Source: JAOPZW01 sp963789015 (lineage in GTDB: Bacteria; Actinomycetota; Thermoleophilia; Solirubrobacterales; Solirubrobacteraceae). From it: a stretch of 64,000 nt of DNA. A model generated the notes under the pieces. The model had not been told where the DNA came from, did no database searches, and saw only the letters and a list, made by a program, of their open reading frames with translations. Each line of letters starts with the position of its first letter. Positions within the stretch are counted from its first letter, which is position 1. The stretch is from positions 868,001 to 932,000 of the forward strand of contig CAWBIU010000004.1 of the NCBI GenBank assembly GCA_963789015.1. Direction: 5' to 3'. The translations under genes were made by a program, and so were the position numbers. Below are positions 54,363-62,934 of the stretch, piece after piece.

Positions 54363-55478
54363 GTCGAGCGACAAGGCACGCCGTTCCCGTTCGAGGGGCC
54401 CGTTCCCCACGAACTGCTCATCGATCGCCGCCGCGAGCTCGACCTGCTCGCGCGCCGCGCCGGCGACCGCGTGAGCGTACGGCTCGTCGCGCCACGGCGC
54501 TACGGCAAGACGAGTGTCCTCCTCGCCCACGCCGGCCGCCTGCAGGAGACGGGCTGGCGCGCGGCGCACGTCGACTTCTCGCGCGTCGCCGACCTGACCG
54601 ACGTCGCCCGTCGCCTCGCCGGCGCCTACGCCCACCTCGACTCGCCGTGGATGCGCTCGCACCTCAGCGGCCTGCTCGCGCGGCTCGGCGTCTCGCTCTC
54701 GCCCACCGGGCCGTCCGTGTCGATCGGCCCGCGACCGATGAGCCCGGACAGCGTGTCGGCCGAGACCGTCCTCTACCGCCTGCTCGACCTCCCCCAGGCG
54801 CTGTGGGATCGCGACGGCATCGCCACGCTCGTCGTCTTCGACGAGTTCCAGGACCTGCTCGTCGCCCGCAAGGACCTCGACGGCCTGCTGCGCTCCCGCA
54901 TCCAGTACCACGGCGACGCCGCCGCCTATGTCTACGCGGGCTCCGAGCCGTCGATGATGCGCGAGCTCTTCGACAGCCGCGAGCGACCCCTGTTCGGCCA
55001 GGCCGACCCGCTCACGCTCGAGCCGCTGCCGCTCGAGGAGACGCTCGGCGAGCTGGCCGAGCGCTTCGCCGCCGAGGATCTCGATCCGGGCGAGGCGCTC
55101 GCCGCGCTCGTGACCTTCGCCGCCGGCCACCCGCAGCGGACGATGCTGCTCGCCTACCTGCTCGCCGACCGCCTCGCCGCCGGCGAGATCGCCACGCCGG
55201 AGCTCGCCGGCACGGTCATCGACGACGCGCTGGAGCGCACCGTCCCGGCCCACCAGGCGCTGTGGCAAGGCCTCGGGCGCTCCGAACGCGCCGTGCTCGC
55301 CGCGGTCGCCGACGGCATCGCGCCGACGAGCCGCGCGCTGGCCGCCGAGCACAAGCTCGGGCGCCACACGCTCGACGCCGCCGCGGGGCGGCTCGTCGAC
55401 CAGGGGCACCTGATCCGCCGCCCTCGCGACAGCCGTCCAGTCGATCCCCTCCTCTCGGAGTGGCTCAGGCGCCGCTGA
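54354..55478 (+). CDS. STAND-like AAA ATPase with C-terminal winged helix
   Basis: A 374-residue ATPase. The Walker A is the variant APRRYGKTS (46-54) and the Walker B is LVVFDEFQD. A C-terminal winged-helix-like region is seen from RSERAVLAAVADGIAPTSRAL to HLIRRPRDSRPVDPLLSEWL. This is the archaeal-type (COG1672-like) ATPase group, whose biological role is unclear; some members lie in defence or mobile contexts. The ATG at 54354 was chosen because the MEPVERQGTPFPFEG start is family-like. Upstream sequence is relatively AT-rich. Confidence 0.8.
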   Translation: MEPVERQGTPFPFEGPVPHELLIDRRRELDLLARRAGDRVSVRLVAPRRYGKTSVLLAHAGRLQETGWRAAHVDFSRVADLTDVARRLAGAYAHLDSPWMRSHLSGLLARLGVSLSPTGPSVSIGPRPMSPDSVSAETVLYRLLDLPQALWDRDGIATLVVFDEFQDLLVARKDLDGLLRSRIQYHGDAAAYVYAGSEPSMMRELFDSRERPLFGQADPLTLEPLPLEETLGELAERFAAEDLDPGEALAALVTFAAGHPQRTMLLAYLLADRLAAGEIATPELAGTVIDDALERTVPAHQALWQGLGRSERAVLAAVADGIAPTSRALAAEHKLGRHTLDAAAGRLVDQGHLIRRPRDSRPVDPLLSEWLRRR

Positions 55479-55497
55479 CCGGATAGAACATACGTTC

Positions 55498-55797
55498 GTG
55501 TCGACGAGGGGCAGCCCGTACATGCGGTTCCGGCGCGCCCTCGAGACGGGACGGCTCCAGGTCGTGCTCGGGGCCGCGGCCGAGCTGCCCCAGCTGCGCC
55601 TCGACGACGCGCTGGAGGTGCTGATCCTGATGGCGCGCGAGGGCGACCCGCGCTTCGAGCGCGCGGCCGCGCGCTGGGTCGGGCGCCTGCTCGTCGAGAA
55701 CCCGCTCGAGCTGCGCGACGCGCGCTACGCGATCGCGCTCGTCGAGCGCCTGCCCGAGTGCCGCGAGGCGCTGCACCGCCTCGCCCAGCGCCGCTGA
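55498..55797 (+). CDS. small conserved actinobacterial protein of unknown function
   Basis: A 99-residue helical protein: YMRFRRALETGRLQVVLGAA, then RLDDALEVLILMAREGDPRFERAAARW. It resembles an uncharacterised family common in Streptomyces and relatives (PYLRFRRAL...). A GTG at 55498 gives the family N-terminus; an ATG at 55522 is an alternative. It has no signal peptide. It lies 19 bases after the ATPase stop and may be cotranscribed with it. Confidence 0.7.
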   Translation: MSTRGSPYMRFRRALETGRLQVVLGAAAELPQLRLDDALEVLILMAREGDPRFERAAARWVGRLLVENPLELRDARYAIALVERLPECREALHRLAQRR

Positions 55798-55824
55798 CCG
55801 GCGGCGGGCGTGGCGGGCGGAGCC

Positions 55825-56802
55825 TCAGCCGGCGACCTCCTCGACGGTCTCGATCGGCTCGAGCTGCGAGATCTCGGCGCGGCGGTGCTCCCAGTGCGGC
55901 GGGATGCACATCTTCGTGCCGAGCTCGTCGGCGGCCTCGTCGATGAGGAAGCCCTGCGGCGTCGGGTAGGCGAACTCGAACAGCGCGCCGCCCGGGGTGC
56001 GGCAGTAGACCGAGAAGAAGTAGCCGCGGTCCTTGACGTCGGAGACGTCGGTGAAGCCGAGCCCGACGATCCAGTCCTTGACCGCCGCCTGGCTCTCCTC
56101 GGAGACGGCATCGAAGGCGTGGTGGTGGATCGTGCCCTCGCCGAACTGCCACGTGCCCTGCGGCAGGTCGGGCTCCTCGACGAGCTCGATGTTGCGCCCG
56201 TAGCCCTCGTCGGTGCCGATCCGGTACTGGTGCTGGGCGCCGTCGGAGGCGATGCGCTCGCCGCCCATGCCCTGGGTCAGGAAGAAGTCCATCGGGCCGG
56301 GGTCGCGCAGCGAGGTGATGGTGCCGTAGGCGCCGCGGATCGCGTGCTCGCCGCTCACGCCGCCGCCCTCGTAGGGCTCGCGGTCGTCGGGGCCCGGCTC
56401 GCCGACGATCGTGTACGGGATGCCGCACGGATGGGCGAAGTTCAGGCGCTGCGTGCCGAACGCCTCGCTCTCCTCGTTGTCGATGCCCGCGGACGACAGG
56501 CGGTCGGCCCAGAAGCCGATCGCGTCGGCCGGAACGGACAGCATCAGCGTCTTGAGCTGGTTCGTCCCGCGCTTGCCCATCCAGCCCGCCTGGCGGTACG
56601 GGAAGGCGGTGAGGATCGTCGAGCCGTCGCCCGCGCCGTTGCCGTAGTAGAGGTGGTAGATCGGGATCTCGCCGTCGAACAGGACGGTCTTCTTGACGCT
56701 CTTCAGCCCGAGCGTGCGGACGTGGAAGTCGTAGTCCTCCTGCGCCCCGCCGACGCAGAAGGTCAGGTGGTGGGTGCCGCGGATCGTTCCCCGGTTGGCC
56801 AT
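55825..56802 (-). CDS. VOC-family ring-cleaving dioxygenase
   Basis: A 325-residue protein with two vicinal-oxygen-chelate modules. Metal ligands are probably the His of GTHHLTFCVGG, the His in GTIHHHAFD and the Glu in LFEFAYPT. It resembles MhqO/LinE-type hydroquinone ring-cleavage enzymes. Strong AAAGGAGG precedes the ATG. Its neighbours encode hydroxyquinol and beta-ketoadipate enzymes, supporting a role in aromatic degradation. Substrate is inferred only. Confidence 0.85.
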   Translation of the reverse strand: MANRGTIRGTHHLTFCVGGAQEDYDFHVRTLGLKSVKKTVLFDGEIPIYHLYYGNGAGDGSTILTAFPYRQAGWMGKRGTNQLKTLMLSVPADAIGFWADRLSSAGIDNEESEAFGTQRLNFAHPCGIPYTIVGEPGPDDREPYEGGGVSGEHAIRGAYGTITSLRDPGPMDFFLTQGMGGERIASDGAQHQYRIGTDEGYGRNIELVEEPDLPQGTWQFGEGTIHHHAFDAVSEESQAAVKDWIVGLGFTDVSDVKDRGYFFSVYCRTPGGALFEFAYPTPQGFLIDEAADELGTKMCIPPHWEHRRAEISQLEPIETVEEVAG

Positions 56803-56880
56803 CGGGTCGGGCCTCCTTTGTCTCGCCCCCGGCGACGCGCCGGCCGCGCCGTACGCTATCGAGCGCACGCCGTCTTCTCG

Positions 56881-57606
56881 ATGATCGCGCTCACCTTCGA
56901 CAACCTCGGCGAGGCCGCCGACCTCGAGCGCGGCGCGTGGCCCGCGGGCGAGCCAATCGGGCGCCATCCGTCGGTCACCGTCGTGCTGCCGCGGCTGCTC
57001 GACGAGCTCGACGCGCTCGGCCTGCGGGCGACGTTCTGCGTCGAGGCGATCAACTGCGAGACGTACCCCGAGGCGGTGGCCGGGATCGCCGCGCGCGGCC
57101 ACGAGCTGGGCATGCACGGCTGGCGCCACGAGACGTGGTCCGAGCTCGATCCCCAGCGCGAGGCGCGCCTGCTCCGGCGCGGGCGCGACGCCTTCGCCGC
57201 CCTCGGCCTCGACGTCCGCGGCTTCCGCCCGCCCGGCGGCGAGCTCACGCCCTCGAGCACGGCGCTGCTGCGCGAGCACGGGTTCACGTGGATCTCGCCG
57301 CTCGGCGAGGAACCCGGTGAGGTGGACGGGCTCGCCAGGGTGCCGTTCGCCTGGCGCCACGTCGACGCCTATTGGCGGATGGAGTCCTTCGCGCCCCAGC
57401 GCAAGGCGCTCGGCGATGCCCCCGGCCCTCGCACGCCGGCGGCGACCGCCGAGCGGCTGATCGAGGAGCTCGACGGCGGCGCGCCGGCGACGCTCATCCT
57501 GCACCCGTTCCTGATGGCCGGCGACGAGGGCCTCGCGGCGGCCGGGCGCGTACTGCGCGCCGTCGCCGGGCGGGCCGCGACGATCGGCGACATCGCCGCC
57601 CTCTGA
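56881..57606 (+). CDS. polysaccharide deacetylase-like (NodB) protein
   Basis: A 241-residue NodB-fold protein. TFDNLGEA occupies the place of the TFDDG motif, MHGWRHE supplies the HxxxH metal pair, and RPPGGE and ILHPFLM are the other motifs. It has no signal peptide, so the substrate may be cytosolic. The group includes amide hydrolases as well as sugar deacetylases. It is divergent from the VOC gene. Confidence 0.8.
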   Translation: MIALTFDNLGEAADLERGAWPAGEPIGRHPSVTVVLPRLLDELDALGLRATFCVEAINCETYPEAVAGIAARGHELGMHGWRHETWSELDPQREARLLRRGRDAFAALGLDVRGFRPPGGELTPSSTALLREHGFTWISPLGEEPGEVDGLARVPFAWRHVDAYWRMESFAPQRKALGDAPGPRTPAATAERLIEELDGGAPATLILHPFLMAGDEGLAAAGRVLRAVAGRAATIGDIAAL

Positions 57607-57635
57607 GAACGCGAGCTCGCGGCCCAGCGGCGGAC

Positions 57636-58541
57636 CTAGCCGGTCCCCTCGGGCGCGAGGACGAAGTCGTAGCGCATGGTGTGGAAGGGCACGTCGAGCT
57701 CGCGGCCGTCGGGCGCGGTGCCCGGCACGTGGCGCTCGAAGCGCTGGACGAGCGAGCTCTTGACGCCGAACACCGCGTCCGTGTCGAGGTGGTCGTCGCC
57801 GTCGGCGAAGACGTGCGTGGTCACCTGCCGGAAGCCGGGCGCGCTGATCATGAAGTGCACGTGGGCGGGGCGCATCGGTCCGCGCGCCGTCGCCTCGAGC
57901 AGCTCGCCGACCGGGCCGTCGGCGGGGACCGGGTACGCCTCGGGCCTGACCGACCAGAACCAGAAGCGCCCGTCGTCGGCCGAGGCGAGGTGGCCGCGCC
58001 CCTGCGGCCCGTCGAGGTCGCTGAGCTGGACGTCGTAGAAGCCGTCCTCGTCGGCCTGCCAGACCTCGATCCGCGCGCCCGCGATCGGGTCGCCGTCCGT
58101 CGAGCGGACCGTTCCCTCGATCAGGCACGGTTCGCCCGACTGCCCGTTGGCGATGTCGTCGCCGTTCTCGTAGCCGGGCGTGCCGTCGACGAAGAACGGC
58201 CCGAACACCGTCGACTCGGTCGCACCCGAGGGCACCCGGTGGTTGATGCCGATGGTCAGCATCGACAGGCCGAGCACGTCGGAGAGGAGGATGAACTCCT
58301 GGCGCTTGTCGCTGGAGATCTGGCCCGTGCGGGTCAGGAAGTCGACGCCCGTGGCCCACTCCTCCTCGGTCAGCTGCACCTCGGAGGCGAAGGCGTGCAG
58401 GTGGCGCACGAGGCTCTGCAGGACCTCGCGCGTGCGCGCGTTCGGCGCGGCGTCGAAGCTCGCGACGACCGCCTGCGTGAGGTCCTCGTCGGAGAGGTTG
58501 CGCCGCGTCCCGGCGGCGGCGCCCGTCTCGGATCGCTGCAT
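57636..58541 (-). CDS. chqB: hydroxyquinol 1,2-dioxygenase (intradiol)
   Basis: A 301-residue Fe(III) dioxygenase that cleaves hydroxyquinol (benzene-1,2,4-triol) to maleylacetate. Iron ligands are Tyr in DGFYDVQ, Tyr in EAYPVPADGPVG and two His in RPAHVHFMIS. The N-terminal dimer domain begins LTQAVVASFDAAPNARTREVL. The adjacent maleylacetate reductase supports this over catechol dioxygenase. The gene name follows usage for this family. Confidence 0.88.
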   Translation of the reverse strand: MQRSETGAAAGTRRNLSDEDLTQAVVASFDAAPNARTREVLQSLVRHLHAFASEVQLTEEEWATGVDFLTRTGQISSDKRQEFILLSDVLGLSMLTIGINHRVPSGATESTVFGPFFVDGTPGYENGDDIANGQSGEPCLIEGTVRSTDGDPIAGARIEVWQADEDGFYDVQLSDLDGPQGRGHLASADDGRFWFWSVRPEAYPVPADGPVGELLEATARGPMRPAHVHFMISAPGFRQVTTHVFADGDDHLDTDAVFGVKSSLVQRFERHVPGTAPDGRELDVPFHTMRYDFVLAPEGTG

Positions 58542-58556
58542 CTCGTTGCCTGTCCC

Positions 58557-59789
58557 CTACGTCGGGTCCCGTTCTCGCTCGACGACCATGGCGATGCCCT
58601 GGCCGACGCCGATGCACATCGTCGCCAGTCCCCAGCGCACGTCGCGCCGTCCCATCTCGTGCACGAGCGTGGTCAGCAGGCGCGCGCCCGAGCACCCGAG
58701 CGGGTGGCCGAGGGCGATCGCCCCGCCGTTGACGTTCAGGCGCTCGTCCTCGGGCTCCATCCCCCACTCGGCGAGCACCGCCAGCGACTGGGCGGCGAAG
58801 GCCTCGTTGAGCTCGACGAGGCCGATGTCGTCCATCGTCACGCCCGCGCGATCGAGGGCCTTGGCCACGGCGGGCACCGGCCCGATGCCCATCACGCGCG
58901 GCGGCACGCCGGCCACGGCGATGCTGCGCACGACGGCCATCGCCTCGAGGCCGTGCTCGCGCGCGTAGTCGCGCGAGGTCACGAGCAGCGCGGCGGCGCC
59001 GTCGTTGATCGGGCTCGAGTTGCCGGGGGTCACCGAGCCGTCCTCGCGGAAGGCGGGGCGCAGCCGGCCGAGCTGCTCGAGCGAGGTGTCGCGGCGCGGG
59101 CCCTCGTCGGCGTCGACGACGGTCTCGCCCTTGCGACCCTTCACGGTCACGGGGACGATCTCGTCCTCGAAGCGCCCGGCGTCCTGGGCGGCGACCGCCT
59201 TGCCGTGGCTGTGCAGGGCGAAGGCGTCCTGGCGCTCGCGCGAGATGTCGTGGGAGTCGGCCAGGTTCTCGGCCGTCATCCCGAGCGAGTCGGTGTGCCC
59301 GAGCGCCTCCATGCGCGGGTTGACGAAGCGCCAGCCGAGCGTCGTGTCGTAGACCGTGCCGTGGCCCGTGGCGAACGCGCGCTCGGCCTTGGGCATGGCC
59401 AGCGGCGCGCGCGTCATCGACTCGACGCCACCGCCCACGTACGCGTCGGCCTCGCCGAGCATGACGGCGCGGGCGGCCTGCGCGACCGCCTCGAGCCCCG
59501 AGCCGCACAGCCGGTTGACGGTCGCCCCGCCGACGTGCTCGGGCCAGCCCGCGAGCAGGAGGCACATGCGCGCGACGTCGCGGTTGTCCTCGCCCGCCCC
59601 GTTGGCGCAGCCGAACACGACGTCCTCGACGTCGCCGGGGTCGACGCCGGTGCGCTGTGCGAGCGCCTCGAGCACGATCGCGCCGAGGTCGTCGGGGCGC
59701 ACGGAGGCCAGCGCGCCGCCATGGCGCCCGATCGGCGTGCGCACCGCCCCGGCGATCACGGCCTCCCGCACGGCGCCCGCCGGCGCCAT
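58557..59789 (-). CDS. acetyl-CoA acyltransferase (3-oxoadipyl-CoA thiolase-like)
   Basis: A 410-residue thiolase. The nucleophile Cys is in NRLCGSGLEAV, His and Cys occur in NGGAIALGHPLGCSGAR and the acid/base Cys in ATMCIGVGQG. The neighbourhood suggests PcaF, which cleaves 3-oxoadipyl-CoA to succinyl-CoA and acetyl-CoA. A general beta-oxidation thiolase is possible. The ATG overlaps the maleylacetate reductase stop as ATGA. No CoA-transferase gene is seen next to it. Confidence 0.88.
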   Translation of the reverse strand: MAPAGAVREAVIAGAVRTPIGRHGGALASVRPDDLGAIVLEALAQRTGVDPGDVEDVVFGCANGAGEDNRDVARMCLLLAGWPEHVGGATVNRLCGSGLEAVAQAARAVMLGEADAYVGGGVESMTRAPLAMPKAERAFATGHGTVYDTTLGWRFVNPRMEALGHTDSLGMTAENLADSHDISRERQDAFALHSHGKAVAAQDAGRFEDEIVPVTVKGRKGETVVDADEGPRRDTSLEQLGRLRPAFREDGSVTPGNSSPINDGAAALLVTSRDYAREHGLEAMAVVRSIAVAGVPPRVMGIGPVPAVAKALDRAGVTMDDIGLVELNEAFAAQSLAVLAEWGMEPEDERLNVNGGAIALGHPLGCSGARLLTTLVHEMGRRDVRWGLATMCIGVGQGIAMVVERERDPT

Positions 59790-60895
59790 CAGCGGGCGGC
59801 CTCCAGCCTCGTGGCGTGCGTGCTGCGCGGCGGGCGCCCGGCGAAGGCGTCGCCGAGCAGGGCGCGGATCGCGTCCTCGTCGACCGGTCGCGGGTTGTCG
59901 GGCGGCACCTGCTCCATGATCAGGCCGACGGCCTCCTCGAGGTCGGCCTCGCGCATGCCGATCTCGCGCAGCGCGCGCGGCGCCCCGACGCGCTCGTTGA
60001 GGGCGTAGATCGCCGGCGCCGCGGCGTGGGCGCCGTCGGCCCGCAGCGCCCGCGCGACGCGCGCGATGGCCTCCGCCGCGCCCGGCGCCTGGAAGGCGAT
60101 GACGTGCGGCAGCACGACCGTGTGCATGTCGGCGTGCGGGAGGTCGTAGGCGCCGCCGAGCACGTGGCAGATCCTGTGATGCAGCCCGATCCCCGCGATG
60201 GCGCACGCGGCGCCGGCCAGGTAGGCGCCGTAGAGGAGCTCGGCGCGAGCGTCGAGGTCGTCGGGCCGCTCGACCGCCGCCGGCGCGCCGCGGCCGAGCG
60301 CGCCGATCGCCTCCTCGGCCATCAGCGAGCTGATCGGGTTGGCGCCCGGCGCGTAGAAGGCCTCGACGCAGTGCGCCATCGCGTTCATCGCGCTCGTGCC
60401 GGTGATCGCGGCGGGCAGCGAGACGGTCAGCTCGGGGTCGTAGAGGACGACGCGTGGCAGGACCTCGGGCGCGTTTCCGGTCGTCTTGCGCCCGCCCTCG
60501 GTCATCCCCCACACCGGCGTCATCTCCGAGCCGGCATAGGTCGTCGGGACGGCGACGATCGGCAGTCCGGACTCGAGCGCGATCGCCTTCGCCGTCCCCG
60601 TCGTCGAGCCGCCGCCGATGCTCAGCAGCGCGTCGGCGCCGGCCTCGCGCGCCGCGGCGCGGGCCCGCTCCGCGACCTCGACGGGGATGTGCGGGCGCAC
60701 GCCGGTGAACACGCCGGCGACGCGCTCGCCGAGCACGGCCGACAGCTCGCGTGCCAGCGGCATGGCGTGCTCGGTGGCGATGAGCAGCAGCCGCGTCGCG
60801 CCGAGGCGGTCGATCTCGCCGGCCAGGCTCCGGCGGCTGGAGCCGGCGCCGAACACGACCCGGCCGGGGAGCGCGACGTGGACGAAGCTCCGCAC
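59789..60895 (-). CDS. maleylacetate reductase
   Basis: A 368-residue iron-type alcohol dehydrogenase-fold enzyme that reduces maleylacetate to 3-oxoadipate with NAD(P)H. Family motifs are SIGGGSTTGTAKAIA, VPTTYAGSEMTPVWGMTE and HHRICHVLGGAYDLPHADMHTVVLP. It follows the logic of the hydroxyquinol branch encoded downstream. The start is a GTG at 60895. Confidence 0.92.
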   Translation of the reverse strand: MRSFVHVALPGRVVFGAGSSRRSLAGEIDRLGATRLLLIATEHAMPLARELSAVLGERVAGVFTGVRPHIPVEVAERARAAAREAGADALLSIGGGSTTGTAKAIALESGLPIVAVPTTYAGSEMTPVWGMTEGGRKTTGNAPEVLPRVVLYDPELTVSLPAAITGTSAMNAMAHCVEAFYAPGANPISSLMAEEAIGALGRGAPAAVERPDDLDARAELLYGAYLAGAACAIAGIGLHHRICHVLGGAYDLPHADMHTVVLPHVIAFQAPGAAEAIARVARALRADGAHAAAPAIYALNERVGAPRALREIGMREADLEEAVGLIMEQVPPDNPRPVDEDAIRALLGDAFAGRPPRSTHATRLEAAR

Positions 60896-60990
60896 CTACG
60901 TGTTCGTCTGCCGAACGGGTGTGCGCATGCGGCGGACCCTACCGAGGCGCTACCGTCCCGCGGGACCCACCACGGACACGAGGAGGCGCC

Positions 60991-61146
60991 ATGTCGGGGA
61001 GCACCGGGGACGGCGGCGCCCGCGAGCAGCGCGAGGCGGTCGAGCGCCAGATGCGCGAGCGCGGCGAGGACCGCGACCTCGTCGACACCGTCAGCGAGGA
61101 GCAGCGCCGCGAGCGGGACACGGTCGAGGACGACGAGGACGACTAG
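60991..61146 (+). CDS. small acidic/charged protein of unknown function
   Basis: A 51-residue, highly charged protein: EAVERQMRERGEDRDLVDT, then an acidic end VEDDEDD. A perfect AGGAGG lies six bases before the ATG, which supports translation despite its size. Its stop overlaps the stop of the convergent gene at 61143 by three bases. Function unknown. Confidence 0.7.
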   Translation: MSGSTGDGGAREQREAVERQMRERGEDRDLVDTVSEEQRRERDTVEDDEDD

Positions 61147-61448
61147 CGGGGCGCGAAGTCCGTCTCGGCGAGCTCGGCCGCCATCAGGGTGGTGAAGGCC
61201 AGCAGCTCGCGGTGCGAGACGAGCTCGAGTGCGTCCCAGACGGCGTCCGTGCCCTCGCGCTCGGCCAGCCCGCAGAGCGCGTCGATGGCCGTGAGCGCCG
61301 TCTGCGTCCAGCGCTCGCGCACCTCGGCGGGCGTGTCCGGGCGCAGGTCGAGCAGGCGCGAGCCGCGGATCAGCCCGGCGACCTCCTCCGCGTCGAGCTC
61401 GATGCGGCGTCGCTCCACGCGGCCACGGTAGCGCTGTCGGACGGACAT
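61143..61448 (-). CDS. conserved hypothetical protein
   Basis: About 101 residues, mostly helical, with no membrane segment: RRRIELDAEEVAGLIRGSRL, then LAEREGTDAVWDALELVSHR. No family was recognised. The ATG at 61448 or a GTG at 61418 could be the start. It is divergent from the GGDEF gene with a gap of about 40 bases and convergent with the small acidic gene. Confidence 0.6.
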   Translation of the reverse strand: MSVRQRYRGRVERRRIELDAEEVAGLIRGSRLLDLRPDTPAEVRERWTQTALTAIDALCGLAEREGTDAVWDALELVSHRELLAFTTLMAAELAETDFAPR

Positions 61449-61489
61449 GGACGGACGTTCGGGGTTCACGCGGGCCGCGGCGGGCAACG

Positions 61490-62416
61490 TTGTCAGTGGT
61501 GACCACGGACGGCTCACCCGACACCCCGCGCGTGCTCATCGCGCACCGAACGGAGGCCCGGCGGCGCGCCCTGCGCGCCGCGCTGGCCGACTGCGAGCTC
61601 GCCGAGGCGGCCTCGGAGGACGCGGCGATCGCCGCGCTGCGCGAGGGCGGCGCCGACGTGCTCCTGCTCGACCACGGCCTGGCCGGCGCGCTGCCGCGCG
61701 TCAAGGGCGACCCCGACCTGTTCGCCACCGCCGTCGTGCTCGTCGGCGAGCCGCCCGACGTGGCGGACGCGCTCGACGCCATCGAGCAGGGCGCCCACGA
61801 CGTGCTCGACGACGAGGCCGCGCCCGCCGAGATCGTCGCGCGGGTGCGCGCGGCGCGGCGCACGAGCGAGATGCAGGCCCAGCTGCTGGCCCGCGAGGCC
61901 GACCTCGAGGCGCTCGCCTTCCGCGACGAGCTCACCGGCCTGGCCAACCGCCGCTTCGCGCTGCGCCAGCTCGGCGCGCTCGTCAGCCGCGCGCGCCGCC
62001 ACGAGCGGGACGTCTCGGTGCTGATGATCGACGCCGACCGCTTCAAGACGCTCAACGACCGCCACGGGCACGCGGCGGGCGACGCCGTCCTGCGCGGGCT
62101 GGCCGAGCGGCTCGGTGAGCGCGTGCGCCGCGAGGACGTCATCGCGCGCTTCGGCGGCGAGGAGTTCCTCGTGCTGGCGCCCGACACGGACGCCGCGGGC
62201 GCCGCGGCGCTGGCCGAGGACCTGCGCGCCGCCGTCGCCGAGCGTCCCTTCGCCGTCGGGCGCTTCGCGCTGGCGGTCACGGTGAGCATCGGCTGGGCGA
62301 CGCGCGGCGACGAGGACGCCGAGCGGCTCGTGGGGCGCGCCGACGACGCGCTCTACGCGGCCAAGGACGGCGGCCGCGACCGCGTCTGCGCCGGGAACGA
62401 GGCCCGAGCGCGATAG
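61490..62416 (+). CDS. diguanylate cyclase with a degenerate receiver domain
   Basis: About 305 residues. The N-terminal receiver-like domain keeps an Asp in VLLLDHGL but lacks the usual acidic pair at its start (VLIAHRTEA), so phosphorylation is doubtful. The C-terminal GGDEF domain has the active FGGEEF motif and an upstream RxxD inhibition site (RRED). It should make cyclic di-GMP. Possible starts are TTG 61490, GTG 61496 and GTG 61499. Confidence 0.88.
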   Translation: MSVVTTDGSPDTPRVLIAHRTEARRRALRAALADCELAEAASEDAAIAALREGGADVLLLDHGLAGALPRVKGDPDLFATAVVLVGEPPDVADALDAIEQGAHDVLDDEAAPAEIVARVRAARRTSEMQAQLLAREADLEALAFRDELTGLANRRFALRQLGALVSRARRHERDVSVLMIDADRFKTLNDRHGHAAGDAVLRGLAERLGERVRREDVIARFGGEEFLVLAPDTDAAGAAALAEDLRAAVAERPFAVGRFALAVTVSIGWATRGDEDAERLVGRADDALYAAKDGGRDRVCAGNEARAR

Positions 62417-62430
62417 AGATCCGGGCCGCG

Positions 62431-62934
62431 ATGCTCGGCCCGATCGTCCGCCCCGGCCTGCGCGTCCTCTTCGTGGGGATCAACCCGTCGCTGCGCTCGG
62501 CCGAGGTCGGCCACCACTTCGCGCGCCCCGGCAACCGGTTCTGGCCCGCGCTGCACGCCGCCGGGTTCACGCCGCGCCTGCTCGCCCCGGCCGAGGATCA
62601 CGAGCTGCCCGACCACGGTGTCGGCGTGACGAACATCTCCCAGCGCCCGACGCGGGCCGCCTCCGAGCTGTCCGACGACGAGCTGCGCGCCGGCGCCGCC
62701 GAGCTGGAGCGCACGGTGCGCGAGCACGCGCCGCGCCTCGTGGCCGTCGTCGGGCTGACCGCCTACCGCGTCGCGTTCGGCCGGCCGCGCGCCGGGCTCG
62801 GCCTGCAGGAGGAGGCGATCGGCGGGCGCCCGGTGTGGGTGCTTCCGAACCCGAGCGGGCTCAACGCGCACTTCAAGCCCGCCGACTTCGCGCGGCTCTA
62901 CGCCGAGGCGCGCGTGTACGCCGAGTCGCTGTAG
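62431..62934 (+). CDS. mug: mismatch-specific uracil/thymine DNA glycosylase (Mug-like)
   Basis: A 167-residue glycosylase that removes uracil or thymine from mispairs with G. Motif A is VGINPSLRSAEVGHHFARPGNR and motif B is LPNPSGLNAHF, as expected for the MUG/TDG group. The ATG is 14 bases after the GGDEF stop. Its last 37 bases overlap the end of the convergent dehydrogenase gene. Confidence 0.88.
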   Translation: MLGPIVRPGLRVLFVGINPSLRSAEVGHHFARPGNRFWPALHAAGFTPRLLAPAEDHELPDHGVGVTNISQRPTRAASELSDDELRAGAAELERTVREHAPRLVAVVGLTAYRVAFGRPRAGLGLQEEAIGGRPVWVLPNPSGLNAHFKPADFARLYAEARVYAESL

